Shown here in pieces: positions 8,156 to 16,329 of a stretch of 64,000 nucleotides of DNA. Position numbers and translations under genes: made by a program. Origin of the DNA: Dehalobacterium formicoaceticum (GTDB lineage: Bacteria > Bacillota > Dehalobacteriia > Dehalobacteriales > Dehalobacteriaceae); NCBI RefSeq assembly GCF_002224645.1, contig NZ_CP022121.1:3378501-3442500 (forward strand), read 5' to 3'. Positions within the stretch are counted from its first letter, which is position 1, and each line of letters opens with the position of its first letter. Under the pieces are notes generated by a model. The model was not told the origin of the DNA, did not search any database, and saw only the letters and a program-made list of their open reading frames with translations.

Positions 8156-8185
8156 TTGACAGAACCATAATCTAAAATATATAAT
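8156..8185 (+). promoter_or_regulatory. Housekeeping promoter for the MerR regulator
   Basis: Consensus TTGACA (8156-8161) and TATAAT (8180-8185) are separated by 18 bp on the plus strand, 85 bp ahead of the regulator start codon. The operator at 8213-8230 lies just downstream of the predicted start site, so autorepression is plausible. Confidence 0.75.
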
Positions 8186-8203
8186 GTGTTTAACTTAATT
8201 AAC

Positions 8204-8234
8204 ATTATACGACTTAAAGCTAACTTTAAGTCAA
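8204..8234 (-). promoter_or_regulatory. Perfect MerR operator with leftward 19-bp-spacer promoter
   Basis: The perfect dyad CTTAAAG-CTAA-CTTTAAG (8213-8230) lies between a minus-strand TTGACT (8229-8234) and TATAAT (8204-8209) separated by 19 bp. From memory it matches the operator described for Bacillus subtilis AdhR. It sits in the leader of the MerR gene and fires leftward towards the hydrolase operon. Confidence 0.78.
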
Positions 8235-8269
8235 TGGTATCATAATAAAAATAATTAGAGGAGATGAAC

Positions 8270-8731
8270 ATGCTATATACAGTCGGGGAAATGGCAAAAA
8301 AATTAAATGTTGCACCTTCCACATTGCGATATTATGATAAAGAAGGTTTGCTACCTTTTGTAGAACGTTCCGGTGGCGGCATTCGAATGTTTAAAGATGA
8401 GGATTTTGAATGGTTATCTACGATCGAATGCCTAAAAAAAGCGGGAATGTCAATCAAGGATATTAAATTCTTTATAGATTGGTGTATTGAGGGGGATTCC
8501 ACTATCGAGCAGCGACTAACGTTGATTGATAAGCAGCATGAATCTGTCCTTAATCAAATTAAGCAAATGCAGGAAACTCTCAATATGTTGGAATACAAGC
8601 ACTGGTATTATGAAACCGCTAGGAAAGCCGGCACTTGTGCGGTACATGCAGCAATGGAAGAAAAGGATATTCCTAAAGAGTTTCGGAGCGCCAGAGAAAA
8701 ATCAAAAGGATTGACAAATACTAAAAAATAA
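8270..8731 (+). CDS. MerR-family regulator of the NmlR/AdhR type
   Basis: This 153-aa activator has an N-terminal winged helix (MLYTVGEMAKKLNVAPSTLR), the RYYDKEGLL wing and a coiled-coil dimer helix (about 78-115). I chose ATG 8270 because AGAGGAG lies seven bases upstream; ATG 8264 is too close. Cys54 in the segment TIECLKKAG aligns with the conserved Cys of NmlR/AdhR regulators that sense electrophiles; Cys71 and a late Cys are also present. Its operators occur in its own leader, upstream of the hydrolase operon and upstream of the alcohol dehydrogenase. It probably activates those promoters under aldehyde or quinone stress. Confidence 0.9.
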   Translation: MLYTVGEMAKKLNVAPSTLRYYDKEGLLPFVERSGGGIRMFKDEDFEWLSTIECLKKAGMSIKDIKFFIDWCIEGDSTIEQRLTLIDKQHESVLNQIKQMQETLNMLEYKHWYYETARKAGTCAVHAAMEEKDIPKEFRSAREKSKGLTNTKK

Positions 8732-8740
8732 ATATTCCGA

Positions 8741-8775
8741 AAAACAGCGGTTCAAGTCCATGGACCGCTGTTTTT
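8741..8775 (+). terminator. Rho-independent terminator of the MerR gene
   Basis: An 11-bp perfect stem AAAACAGCGGT/ACCGCTGTTTT ends in a T-run, ten bases after the stop codon. Confidence 0.9.
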
Positions 8776-8901
8776 ATTTGCGGATTTGCTATTATGGCTA
8801 ATTGTTGATCTACAATCTCCTTCCCTTGGTGTAAGAGTAAATACTTCTTGTTAAATATAGGATGATATGCTGTCTGACAGTACTGCACTTGCTGTTCTTT
8901 G

Positions 8902-9665
8902 CTATTTTGCTAAATAATTTTCCATCAGACATTGTTCAATAACTTCTTTGCCTAAAAGTGTAATAGCTTTTTGTGGGCAATTACTAATACAACGATAACA
9001 CATAGTACATTTACTATCAGCACTTGCTTTTTGATTGAATATTGACAAATTACTCATTGGACAAAGAGAAACGCATCTACTACATCCGATACACATTCTT
9101 TTATCAATTTTTAATTTGTTGGTGTAGTTTAGTGTTTTTTTGTAAAACCACAATCTTTGCCCGAATAGTCCTGCGGCATGGCATAAAATATTCAACCCGT
9201 CTTTTGTGGCCCTTCCTCGTTTTATTGAATCCACCGCATCTTTAATTTTATTATCTGCACTTTTTACAAGTTGCTTGTTTTCCTCTAAAGATTTTTTAGC
9301 AACTTTACATCACCTTTGCAATCTGGCATTTTAAGATGAAGTCCACCTACAATATTTGCTCCATATCTTTTTAATAGCCTCGCACTGCAACCTGCACCGT
9401 CACCACTAAACAATCCCATTGTGCAAATAATAAAAACATTTTTATTATTGAAATTAGCTCTGTTATGATAAATAAAATCTCTCATAATTTTAGGGATATT
9501 GCTGTAATAAATTGGATACCCCAAGACAATAGTTTCGGCTTTTCTCATTGCTTCGGTTACATCTGGATTTTCTATTGAAATTGGCTTGCTCCCGTCGTAG
9601 TAACCTAAAAATCTTTCAACACAATATTTTGTATTCCCTGTGCCACTAAAATAAATCCCTAACAT
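8902..9665 (-). pseudogene. EFR1-family flavodoxin-ferredoxin protein, frameshifted
   Basis: The first part (9665-9285) is a flavodoxin domain starting MLGIYFSGTGNTKYC, with the FMN loop SGTGNTK. It continues to MPDCKGDVKLLKNL, then stops. The second part (from about 9290 in the next frame) supplies SLEENKQ, HAAGLFGQRLWFY and two 4Fe-4S motifs (CIGCSRCVSLCP and CTMCYRCISNCP). Adding one A to the A6 run near 9291-9297 restores one ~250-aa frame. The family are soluble electron carriers. It is either a real mutation or a homopolymer sequencing error. Confidence 0.82.
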
Positions 9666-9680
9666 TTTTGGTTCCTCCCC

Positions 9681-9711
9681 GAGGGACGGGGGGACAGGTA
9701 CATCGTCCCTC
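9681..9711. repeat. REP-like palindrome
   Basis: GAGGGACG and CGTCCCTC form an 8-bp inverted repeat around GGGGACAGGTACAT. A nearly identical unit recurs at 16805-16835. Similar GGGACAGG/CTGTCCC units near RAYT transposase fragments suggest one family of REP elements. Confidence 0.65.
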
Positions 9712-9839
9712 TATCAATGCATTTTGTGAAACAACAGTATAATAGGAATTTATGCTTCAACGAAAAAAAGGACCGTGCACCGATTTTTCATTTAGTGCAA
9801 CAGCCCTACTTCTACACATCTTCACAAATATTAATGTGG

Positions 9840-10409
9840 TTATTTCATCAGCTCTGCACCACTGTTCCATGCCTGCCCAACCTTATCGCCAATTGCGTAG
9901 TAACCGCTCTGGAACGGATCAAAGACAAAGGCATTCAGTTTCACTGGGTCTACATTTCCTTTTTCGTCAAGGACTGCTTCATCCGCCAAAACATTTACAA
10001 TCTCACCTAACACTCTAAAACCGTATTTCCCATTTTGAATTTCAACAACCCTGCATTCCAAAGTTACCGGAAATTCTTCAACGACAGGTGCATCTACTTT
10101 GTTGCTCTTTACGGCATGGAGGCCGCTTCGCTCAAACTTATCGAACATTTTATTTCCGGACGCAATACCAAAAAAGTCCGCTTCTTTGATATGGTCAATA
10201 TCTGCAATGCTAAGGGTAAATGCTTTACGCTCCTTAATATTTTTTGCCGTCTTATGGGTTTCATTAATGTTCAGTGCAACCATATTCTTTGCACATATGC
10301 CGCCCCACGCCATGTTCATAACATTGACGACATCGCCCTCACTGTAAGTGGCAATCATTAAAACTGGCATAGGAAACAAGTAAGGTTTTACTCCAAGGTC
10401 TTTTTTCAT
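9840..10409 (-). CDS. Flavin reductase-family protein
   Basis: The 189-aa FMN-binding split-barrel protein has the N-terminal MPVLMIATYSEGDVVNVMNMAWGG segment and the mid-protein FGIASGNKMDKF-type strand (DFFGIASGNKMFDKF), typical of clostridial flavoredoxin-like proteins. It reduces flavin or acts as an electron carrier in the cytosol. A good site, GGAGGT, precedes the ATG. It is monocistronic; no partner oxygenase is adjacent. The physiological acceptor is unknown. Confidence 0.88.
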   Translation of the reverse strand: MKKDLGVKPYLFPMPVLMIATYSEGDVVNVMNMAWGGICAKNMVALNINETHKTAKNIKERKAFTLSIADIDHIKEADFFGIASGNKMFDKFERSGLHAVKSNKVDAPVVEEFPVTLECRVVEIQNGKYGFRVLGEIVNVLADEAVLDEKGNVDPVKLNAFVFDPFQSGYYAIGDKVGQAWNSGAELMK

Positions 10410-10658
10410 TTAAATCATACCTCCGCTTAATAAGATTTTAATTAATCCAACTGTACAAATCTTCTGTTTACCTTTATGATAATTGAGAGCCTAACAATAA
10501 TCAAGTACCGGCTTTTAAGTTAGTAGCTTTCTATAATTGATAAAGTATAGGGTCAAAAATAATAACGTAGGATGCCTTGGCTTTGTTCATCGGAGCATAC
10601 TCAGCTCATGTGATTAATCTGTCCCCTTTGACGATATAGCTATTTTCCGTCTGCAGAA

Positions 10659-11279
10659 CTACCTCCGTATTGGATGGCGGATTATCGTTTTTAATTTTTC
10701 CGGTGCGACCTTGCGTGGGTCAGAAATGTATATCTCATGATGACGGCGTGTGTCGTCAATATCGATGGCATAGCCGTTTTCTATAGCAAAACCATCAAGC
10801 TCCGCTACAGTAGCGGGTTCATCATCATAGGAACCGATGTGCATTACCTGAACGCATAAACCCTCTGTGATTGTTTTAAGCTTTGCCTTTGATGTATCAA
10901 TGTTAGGTTTTTTCTTTGCCAGTGTAGCCTTTGCGGCTTCCAAAATGTCTTCTGTTACGAAGTCAGGCTGTCGAATCATCATTGTCCACATAAACTTGTC
11001 CTTGTCGGTTATCGCCGCGCCACTGCCTCTAAAATCATCGTCTACGCTCCAGAATCCTTCGAGCGGCGGAACAACATATTCCAAGACCGATTTGTTGCCC
11101 ATCTTGATGGTATAGGATAGCCCATAAAGCAGCTCAATGGCGGCGGTATATTCCGGGCTTATGTTCGGGTCACCTTTACCGTCGACCGTAATGAAAGTCA
11201 TTTCCGGCACATTTATAATAGAAGGCGTCGTCTTTGGTTGGTATAAGTCTTTTTGGGTTTTCTTATAGTCAATCGGCAT
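10659..11279 (-). CDS. GyrI-like small-molecule-binding protein
   Basis: The 206-aa protein carries the GyrI-like (SOUL/Rob C-terminal) fold. It begins MPIDYKKTQKDLYQPK and contains MTFITVDGKGDPN, LEGFWSVDD and the late segment LCVQVMHIGSYDDEP, ending YISDPRKVAPEKLKTIIRHP. Members bind hydrophobic compounds and some hydrolyse cyclopropanoid toxins. Its start overlaps the end of the 64-aa gene by 11 bp, so the pair is translationally coupled. Confidence 0.88.
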   Translation of the reverse strand: MPIDYKKTQKDLYQPKTTPSIINVPEMTFITVDGKGDPNISPEYTAAIELLYGLSYTIKMGNKSVLEYVVPPLEGFWSVDDDFRGSGAAITDKDKFMWTMMIRQPDFVTEDILEAAKATLAKKKPNIDTSKAKLKTITEGLCVQVMHIGSYDDEPATVAELDGFAIENGYAIDIDDTRRHHEIYISDPRKVAPEKLKTIIRHPIRR

Positions 11280-11463
11280 CGCTGCACCTCACCTCTTTCT
11301 CAATAAGCGCCAGTGCAATCCGCAATGCCTTTACCCGCCTGTCGTTTAAAGTTTTCTGCGAGGACAGCAGCCTGCCGCTTTCCTGCATCTTTTCGCACTT
11401 GTGCAGAGTTGAAGCAAGGGAAATAATTGCCTCCTCCAACTCCTGTTTCGCATATTCGCTCAT
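11269..11463 (-). CDS. Small conserved hypothetical protein
   Basis: The 64-residue helical, charged protein begins MSEYAKQELEEAIISLASTL and includes LNDRRVKALRIALALIEKE. It resembles small uncharacterised clostridial proteins found with GyrI-like genes, though I recall no assigned function. The ATG is preceded by AAGGAGATAA. The 11-bp overlap with the next gene supports real translation. It has no membrane segment or signal. Confidence 0.72.
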   Translation of the reverse strand: MSEYAKQELEEAIISLASTLHKCEKMQESGRLLSSQKTLNDRRVKALRIALALIEKEVRCSDAD

Positions 11464-11473
11464 TTTATCTCCT

Positions 11474-11782
11474 TTATTCTAGCATTAGATCAATTATCCT
11501 ACCTTTAGCGTCCTTCCAAACCGTGTGCGATGTAGTTGTATACGCTTCTGTAATTTCAGCAAAGCCTTTTTATTTTGATATTTCAATAAATTTTTTGCTA
11601 TTGCTTTTTTCCACAAATAAATCAATATCGTTGTTTGCTCTTGTTTCCTCTTCTAATAGCGCATCAACGCCCCAAACGCCATCTACCCAAATGGCGATCC
11701 CATTTTCTTCGGCATATGACATTATCTCAATGGCATCTGTTTTATTTACCATGCAACACCTAACCTGACCACTTGCGAACAC
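11474..11782 (-). pseudogene. Aminoglycoside/lincosamide nucleotidyltransferase-like remnant
   Basis: The frame reads AIEIMSYAEENGIAIWVDG, then GVDALLEEETRANNDIDLFVEK, which matches the N-terminal catalytic region (NDIDLF aspartates) of LnuA/ANT-type nucleotidyltransferases. A TAG at 11570-11572 interrupts it. The same frame then continues KAFAEITEAYTTTSHTVWKDAKGRIIDLM before a final stop. About 100 of the usual 160-180 residues remain, so it is non-functional unless the stop is read through. It is a decayed antibiotic-modification-like gene. Confidence 0.72.
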
Positions 11783-11861
11783 CTGGCTTCTAACCTACTC
11801 AGTCAGCAAGACCCGATAGCTAATCTGAAACAGCTTTACGATCTGATCATAATATAGAAAC

Positions 11862-12545
11862 CTATAATACAATCATGGCATCGTACACACCATGAGCAAT
11901 AATCAACGAAAGTAGCGTACAACCTTTGATTTTCTCTCTAGATATACAATAGAGAAATCCAATAAATGCTGTCATAAAAATCTGAATGATATTTCCGTTA
12001 AATATATGAAATAGCCCAAACAGCAAAGATGATATAATGATAGCAAACAACTTAGAGTTCCTGATTACCAATAATTTATGGAATATGTAACCGCGAAAGA
12101 TTAGTTCTTCTGCAAGGGCAACTCCCAATATTGCATAGATAAATTGATAAACAAATTGCCATGTCTGCGTATAAGTTGTATTTCCGACCATGTCTTTAAA
12201 ACCAATCATAATGGGGAGAACAGTCAAAACTAATGACATAGATAAAGCAAGTAATACACCGATGCCTATTTGCTGCAGAATTTTTTCCTTTCTGAAACCG
12301 ATATCTCCGGGGGTTTCCTTATTTACAATCATTAATATCCCCGGAACGATGAATAGCAACCATTGCGTGACGATCATAAGAATCATGCGCAATGGCAAAG
12401 AAAATGACATCAGTAAATGTTGATTAAACATCCACAAACCAAACGCAGCAACAAATACACCGCAAACAGATATAACAAACTGTATCATTAAAGATTTCGC
12501 ATTTGACTTAATTGCCTCTGTATTTCTATCCATAGTTAAACCCAT
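11862..12545 (-). CDS. CPBP-family intramembrane metalloprotease
   Basis: The 227-aa integral membrane protein has about six hydrophobic helices and the CAAX-protease/bacteriocin-processing motifs: EE at 146-147 with Arg151 (ALAEELIFRGYIFH) and FGLFH ending at His180. These glutamates and histidines form the metal site. The family cleaves or protects against peptides in the membrane, including bacteriocin self-immunity. No bacteriocin gene is visible beside it, so the role is undetermined. An alternative ATG lies four codons downstream. Confidence 0.87.
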   Translation of the reverse strand: MGLTMDRNTEAIKSNAKSLMIQFVISVCGVFVAAFGLWMFNQHLLMSFSLPLRMILMIVTQWLLFIVPGILMIVNKETPGDIGFRKEKILQQIGIGVLLALSMSLVLTVLPIMIGFKDMVGNTTYTQTWQFVYQFIYAILGVALAEELIFRGYIFHKLLVIRNSKLFAIIISSLLFGLFHIFNGNIIQIFMTAFIGFLYCISREKIKGCTLLSLIIAHGVYDAMIVL

Positions 12546-12715
12546 TTCTTAAAATATTAATATAAAAATTCAATACATCTAACCTGAACACTTGACTAAT
12601 ATCAAAAACTGCCCTTTTGGACTTGTTCCCGATGAGCGATAAAATCACGCTTTCACGCAATGGGTTTCTCACCCATATGTGCTAAAAGCCTTGCATATAA
12701 GGTTTTTCCCCGCAT

Positions 12716-12850
12716 TCATTCTTTTACCCTTGACATCAATTCCACCGTCTCTATATGGCCGATTTTCAGTCTTACGTAAGTGGGAACATGTCCAAGCTTA
12801 TAGGTTGAGACGTTGATATTGATGTCTCACCACCACGGCTCGACACGACA
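12716..12850 (-). pseudogene. RlmD-like rRNA uracil methyltransferase, C-terminal remnant
   Basis: The 388-bp gap between the CPBP gene and the 404-aa gene contains only this remnant. One frame gives SQPISLDMFPLT, and the next, shifted by one base, gives HIETVELMSRVKE followed by a stop. DMFPxT-HxETVxLxSR is the C-terminal signature of the RlmD/TrmA 23S rRNA uracil-C5 methyltransferases. No catalytic core is left. The palindrome ATGGTTC-AC-GAACCAT lies upstream near 12890. Confidence 0.6.
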
Positions 12851-12933
12851 GGAAGTATGTCATATGTGTCTGTCGTTATCTGGAATATGGTTCACGAACC
12901 ATTTAACGATAGCCCCATTTTTAAACCTTTCCC

Positions 12934-14148
12934 CTAATTAGCTATTAAATATATCTTTTCTTTATCAAAGCATATCTGCGAAGTATGGTTATATATCTGA
13001 ACCATATCCTGCATTTTTTCAACAAGCATGCCTGTACCCGGATTGCCTATTGCCGCAAATGCCCCGACAGCTCTCTTTTCCATTCCGATAGCATTGCTTT
13101 TTAAATGAGCACCTTTATCTTGAAGGAACTCATCAACCGACCCCTCCTTCACAAGAGGAATATTACCAATGAACTTTCCAACAGCTTTGCCTGCGGCACC
13201 TAATCCTTTTATCACATTTGCTTCCAGCGCGGAGTTACCCATCTTTTCAAGACGAACCGAACACTTTCCAAATAAATCTCTATAGGTTTGTGACATTTCT
13301 CTTATCTCATCTTTAATGCCTGAGATGTATTCTTCTTTAAAATTACCACTTAGCATTATTTCCATAAGCGATGCCAACGAGAACGTGTAAAGTGATAATC
13401 TATAATATTTGAACTTCTTCTCTAAGTCGGCCAATGTTGAATTTACTTTACTCTGTGCGACAATGAAGTGTTTCGCTTTATGGAACTCATTAACCTTCTT
13501 CTGATATACGATCATATTCTTTCTGGCGGTTCTTTGAATATCCAATACCAGCTTATGGTTACTAGCAACGAAATGCTCATTATCCCAGTTGAGCTTATAC
13601 TTCATGACGATATTCATCAATGTTTCTACATCAGCTTCGATTTCTGATTCCTTTTCAATTTCCAGGAATGATAAAATCTGCTTTTCCATTTCTGCAATAT
13701 TACCGAGCTCTTTTTCGATCGGGAAAAGCGCTACTGCCATTAACATTATGGCTGGGTTAATTGTGGCGGCTGTTGTAGTTGTAGCAGACAATGGGCCTGC
13801 TGCCTGAAGCTGTGCAAATTTTGATGTACCATCAGCAGTCTTAAATGCTCCCCAAAAATTACCATTCTTCGCAACCTTCAGAACATCACCAACGCCAGCA
13901 TTGGCTAATTGATATAAGCCCTCTGTAGCAAATGTGGTTGTCTGTGTGACAGTGTTCAATGCTGGAATAAGTGATGACACCCCAACTCCTAAAGCCGATA
14001 ACTCTGCAATTGGTACGCTTAATGTTTTCTTACTATTTATAGTAGCACGCGCAGCCAACAGCATTCCCTCTGTAAATTCTATTAAATCGTTTTCTTTTCT
14101 AACGACCCCAAGCTCATTAGAGTTATTAATGTTTACAGTTTCCCCCAT
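12934..14148 (-). CDS. Hypothetical 404-aa helical protein
   Basis: I do not recognise this family. The start ATG is preceded by GGAGGAATAAC, and codon use is normal over 404 residues, so the gene is real. The N-terminal 150 residues are Ala/Gly/Thr-rich, with a hydrophobic stretch (NPAIMLMAVALFPIEKEL) at about 130-150. The middle (150-310) is charged and helical, probably coiled coil. The C-terminal part is Gly/Ala-rich (KGLGAAGKAVGKFIGNIP). The layout recalls membrane-inserting helical proteins, but no function can be assigned. It is flanked by debris of an rRNA methylase and a RAYT gene, so it may be an island gene. Confidence 0.75.
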   Translation of the reverse strand: MGETVNINNSNELGVVRKENDLIEFTEGMLLAARATINSKKTLSVPIAELSALGVGVSSLIPALNTVTQTTTFATEGLYQLANAGVGDVLKVAKNGNFWGAFKTADGTSKFAQLQAAGPLSATTTTAATINPAIMLMAVALFPIEKELGNIAEMEKQILSFLEIEKESEIEADVETLMNIVMKYKLNWDNEHFVASNHKLVLDIQRTARKNMIVYQKKVNEFHKAKHFIVAQSKVNSTLADLEKKFKYYRLSLYTFSLASLMEIMLSGNFKEEYISGIKDEIREMSQTYRDLFGKCSVRLEKMGNSALEANVIKGLGAAGKAVGKFIGNIPLVKEGSVDEFLQDKGAHLKSNAIGMEKRAVGAFAAIGNPGTGMLVEKMQDMVQIYNHTSQICFDKEKIYLIAN

Positions 14149-14328
14149 GTTATTCCTCCGAAATAAGATTTGATGAGGATATTAAGCACCTCATTATAAT
14201 ACTTGTAATTTTCGCGAATGTATTTTTACTCTTGCTCATCCTCGTAATCTTCAGACGTCAATAAAACCACTGAGGTATATTCGCTTTCAGTGTGCCACGG
14301 TGTGCCACGGGGACGGGGGTCTTGTCAC

Positions 14329-14519
14329 ATTATACTCTTTGGATAATCCCCCTGCAAATTCCCGTCAACCTCTCAATTTGTCTAATTGATAAGCCATAAA
14401 CTTCCTTCAGATCCTTTAAATATAAATTTCTCTTATTTGCGTCAAACCTTTGCAAATCTAGCGCATGATATACATGGCAATGATCCTTGATTATTTTTTG
14501 GGCATTTTCATCTGTTAAC
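14329..14519 (-). pseudogene. RAYT (REP-associated Y1 transposase) C-terminal fragment
   Basis: The frame contains LTDENAQKIIKDHCHVYHALD, ending LYLKDLKEVYGLSIRQIERL and TGICRGIIQRV. The C-terminal helix-turn-helix LSIRQIERLTG is typical of REP-associated tyrosine transposases. The upstream catalytic domain is absent because IS3 copy 1 begins exactly at 14520. REP-like sequence (GTGCCACGGGGACGGGGGTC) lies immediately downstream. Confidence 0.75.
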
Positions 14520-14662
14520 TGGATTTGTCAATATTGGTTCAGTAAAAAAGCGCAAGGATAAAATATTAGTTTAATTGAAAATGGAAATTTACTCTTCCTA
14601 AAATAGCACCACCATTGAAAACATGTTTAAGAATTAATGAAAACTATTAATGTTTTTTGGTG

Positions 14663-14822
14663 AGCCCAGAGATAATTACCACTTGGGCTACTTAGGTGCC
14701 GAAGGGGAGCCTTTACAGACGGGGTCCCCAAGCGTGTTAAAATAGTTTTTAGACGGGGCTTATATGAAACATTATGTTTCTCGGAGCCGCCCGTCGGTAA
14801 TTTAATAACGACACGCGTGGGG
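14663..14822. other. Structured non-coding segment inside IS3 copy 1
   Basis: Between the orfB stop and the IS end lies a stem-rich segment. It has a hairpin AGCCCA (14663-14668)/TGGGCT (14684-14689). A 13-position long-range helix, with one mismatch, joins 14726-14738 to 14810-14822. Nested inside is GACGGG (14752-14757)/CCCGTC (14790-14795), and inside that the hairpin GAAACA-TTA-TGTTTC (14766-14780). Copy 2 retains it. No open frame occupies it. It could be a regulatory RNA or a transposition-related DNA structure. Confidence 0.5.
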
Positions 14823-14881
14823 TGGATGTCAAGGCCACCGGGGTTTCATAAAACAATCGGACTATATTTTAAAAAGTCAAT

Positions 14882-15761
14882 TTAGGCTGCTATTTGATTT
14901 TGGTAATACATTCCCCTAAATATCATTGGGGGCCATCCATTGTTCGTACTATAAATACGCCTTAAATTATAGTAACAAATATACCTGTATATTACTGTTT
15001 TAACCTCTGCTGTAGTCATTTTTGTAGTATCCATCTGATATAGTTTTTCTTCTTTTAGGGTGGCAAAAAAGCTCTCCATTCTAGCTTTGTCATAACAACG
15101 GCCGACACTGCTCATGCTTTGTATTGCCCCATATTGAGTTAAGGTGTTTCTGAAGATACCGCTGGTAAATTGGCTTCCCCTGTCTGAATGCAGGATCATT
15201 CCCCTGGCCCCATCATTGCGACAGGCATGTTTAAAGGCCTCTACGCAAAGTTCGGCTTTCATATTAGTATCCATTTTAAAACCACGTATGCTGCCGTCGT
15301 AGCAGTCAAGTACTGGCGCAAGATAGAGCTTCCCGTTTTTTACAAGGTATTTCGGTAATATCCATTAACCATTTTTCATTGGGATTTTGTGCTGTAAAAT
15401 CCTGGTTTATGAGGTTCTCTGCTTTTTGTGCCTCAGAATCGGCTTTCGTTATTCCTTTTGGCCTTCTTTTACAATGGATCATTAGATTGTTTTCTTTACA
15501 TATTCTGTATATAGTGCTATAGCTACCTTCATAATTTTTTTTATTCATTAGGTATTGATATATTCTTTTAACTCCATAATTTGCGTTTTCCGGATCTTCT
15601 TTCAAGAGATCATAAATCTGTTTTAATAGATCAGCATATTTGTAGGGTTTACTTTTATTTCTAAGGTATTTATAATAGCCGGATTCGCTTACCTGAAGTA
15701 CCCGACATAATGCCGCTACGCTCCATTTTCTTTCCTGGCTGCGTAATTCAATGTACTTCAT
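14882..15761 (-). pseudogene. IS3 orfB transposase (DDE), frameshifted, copy 1
   Basis: The N-terminal half (15761-15306) has the HTH_21 region and first catalytic Asp (EKWLMDITEIP). It then leaves frame. The C-terminal half (15274-14882 plus upstream codons reading YLVKNGKLYLAPVLDCYDG) carries the second Asp (LHSDRGSQFTS) and the Glu (ARMESFFATLKEE). One base is missing near 15345 relative to a continuous frame, and copy 2 has the same lesion. Unless recoded, the transposase is inactive. Confidence 0.85.
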
Positions 15762-15775
15762 CCGCTGATCCTTTT

Positions 15776-16066
15776 TTACTTCCTCCGGCTTTTTGCGAAA
15801 AAACCTAAAGCATCCTGAAGTATTTCTATGTCTTCCCGGGCTTGTTTTAATTCCTTGCGAAGTCTGTCATTTTCTGCTTTGATTTCTTCTTCGCTCATTT
15901 GCCGGCCGTTACTATCAAATACCATTTTTTGTTTCCTGGCTCGGGCTTTCCAACCGTAAATTGTACCTTCTTTAATTCCCAATCGTTGGGCTGCTGCCGT
16001 TGCCCCTATTTCATTAGCTAGTTTTAGAGCTTCAATGCGTTCCTCTTTTGTGTAACTTTTTGCCAT
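15776..16066 (-). CDS. IS3 orfA, helix-turn-helix protein, copy 1
   Basis: The 96-aa protein begins MAKSYTKEERIEALKLANE, with an HTH (AAQRLGIKEGTIYGW) and a C-terminal leucine-zipper-like helix (AENDRLRKELKQAREDIEIL). It binds IS ends and forms OrfAB by -1 frameshifting. The slippery heptamer T TTT TTC (complement of 15797-15803) sits eight codons before the stop. The -1 frame continues as RKKPEEVKKDQR into orfB. Confidence 0.9.
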   Translation of the reverse strand: MAKSYTKEERIEALKLANEIGATAAAQRLGIKEGTIYGWKARARKQKMVFDSNGRQMSEEEIKAENDRLRKELKQAREDIEILQDALGFFAKSRRK

Positions 16067-16329
16067 CCAAAATCGCTCCTTTGTATTTTTAGTATATCAT
16101 TTCCTTGCGATTTTGGACCGCACTTTAATTATAGCACTCCAGTTTCTATATGCCAAAAACTATGTACTTTATTTTACCATTCACAGCATATCTGAACATT
16201 GAATAGAAAAAGGAAAACCACCAAACAAGAGAATTTATCTCCTGATAGGCGGTCAGTCACAAATGTTATGTCACTATGTCAATCGATTTAAATTTAACGG
16301 TGGATTTATTATCAAAAACCGTAATTTTC

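Larger units (their letters stand above)
14520..16141 (-). mobile_element. IS3-family insertion sequence, copy 1
   Basis: The ~1622-bp element is bounded by imperfect ends TGGATTTGTC and TGGAGTGCTA (read inward). Copy 2 at 35611-37230 is nearly identical and delimits the boundaries within a few bases. It carries orfA, a frameshifted orfB and an unusually long non-coding stretch of about 360 bp after orfB. No clear target duplication was seen. It interrupts a RAYT gene. Confidence 0.85.

Noticed and set aside
14663-14822. Known riboswitch (lysine, cobalamin or c-di-AMP type) inside the IS
   Set aside because: A few short motifs look similar (GCCGAAGGGG), but the order and junctions do not match any class I can recall.
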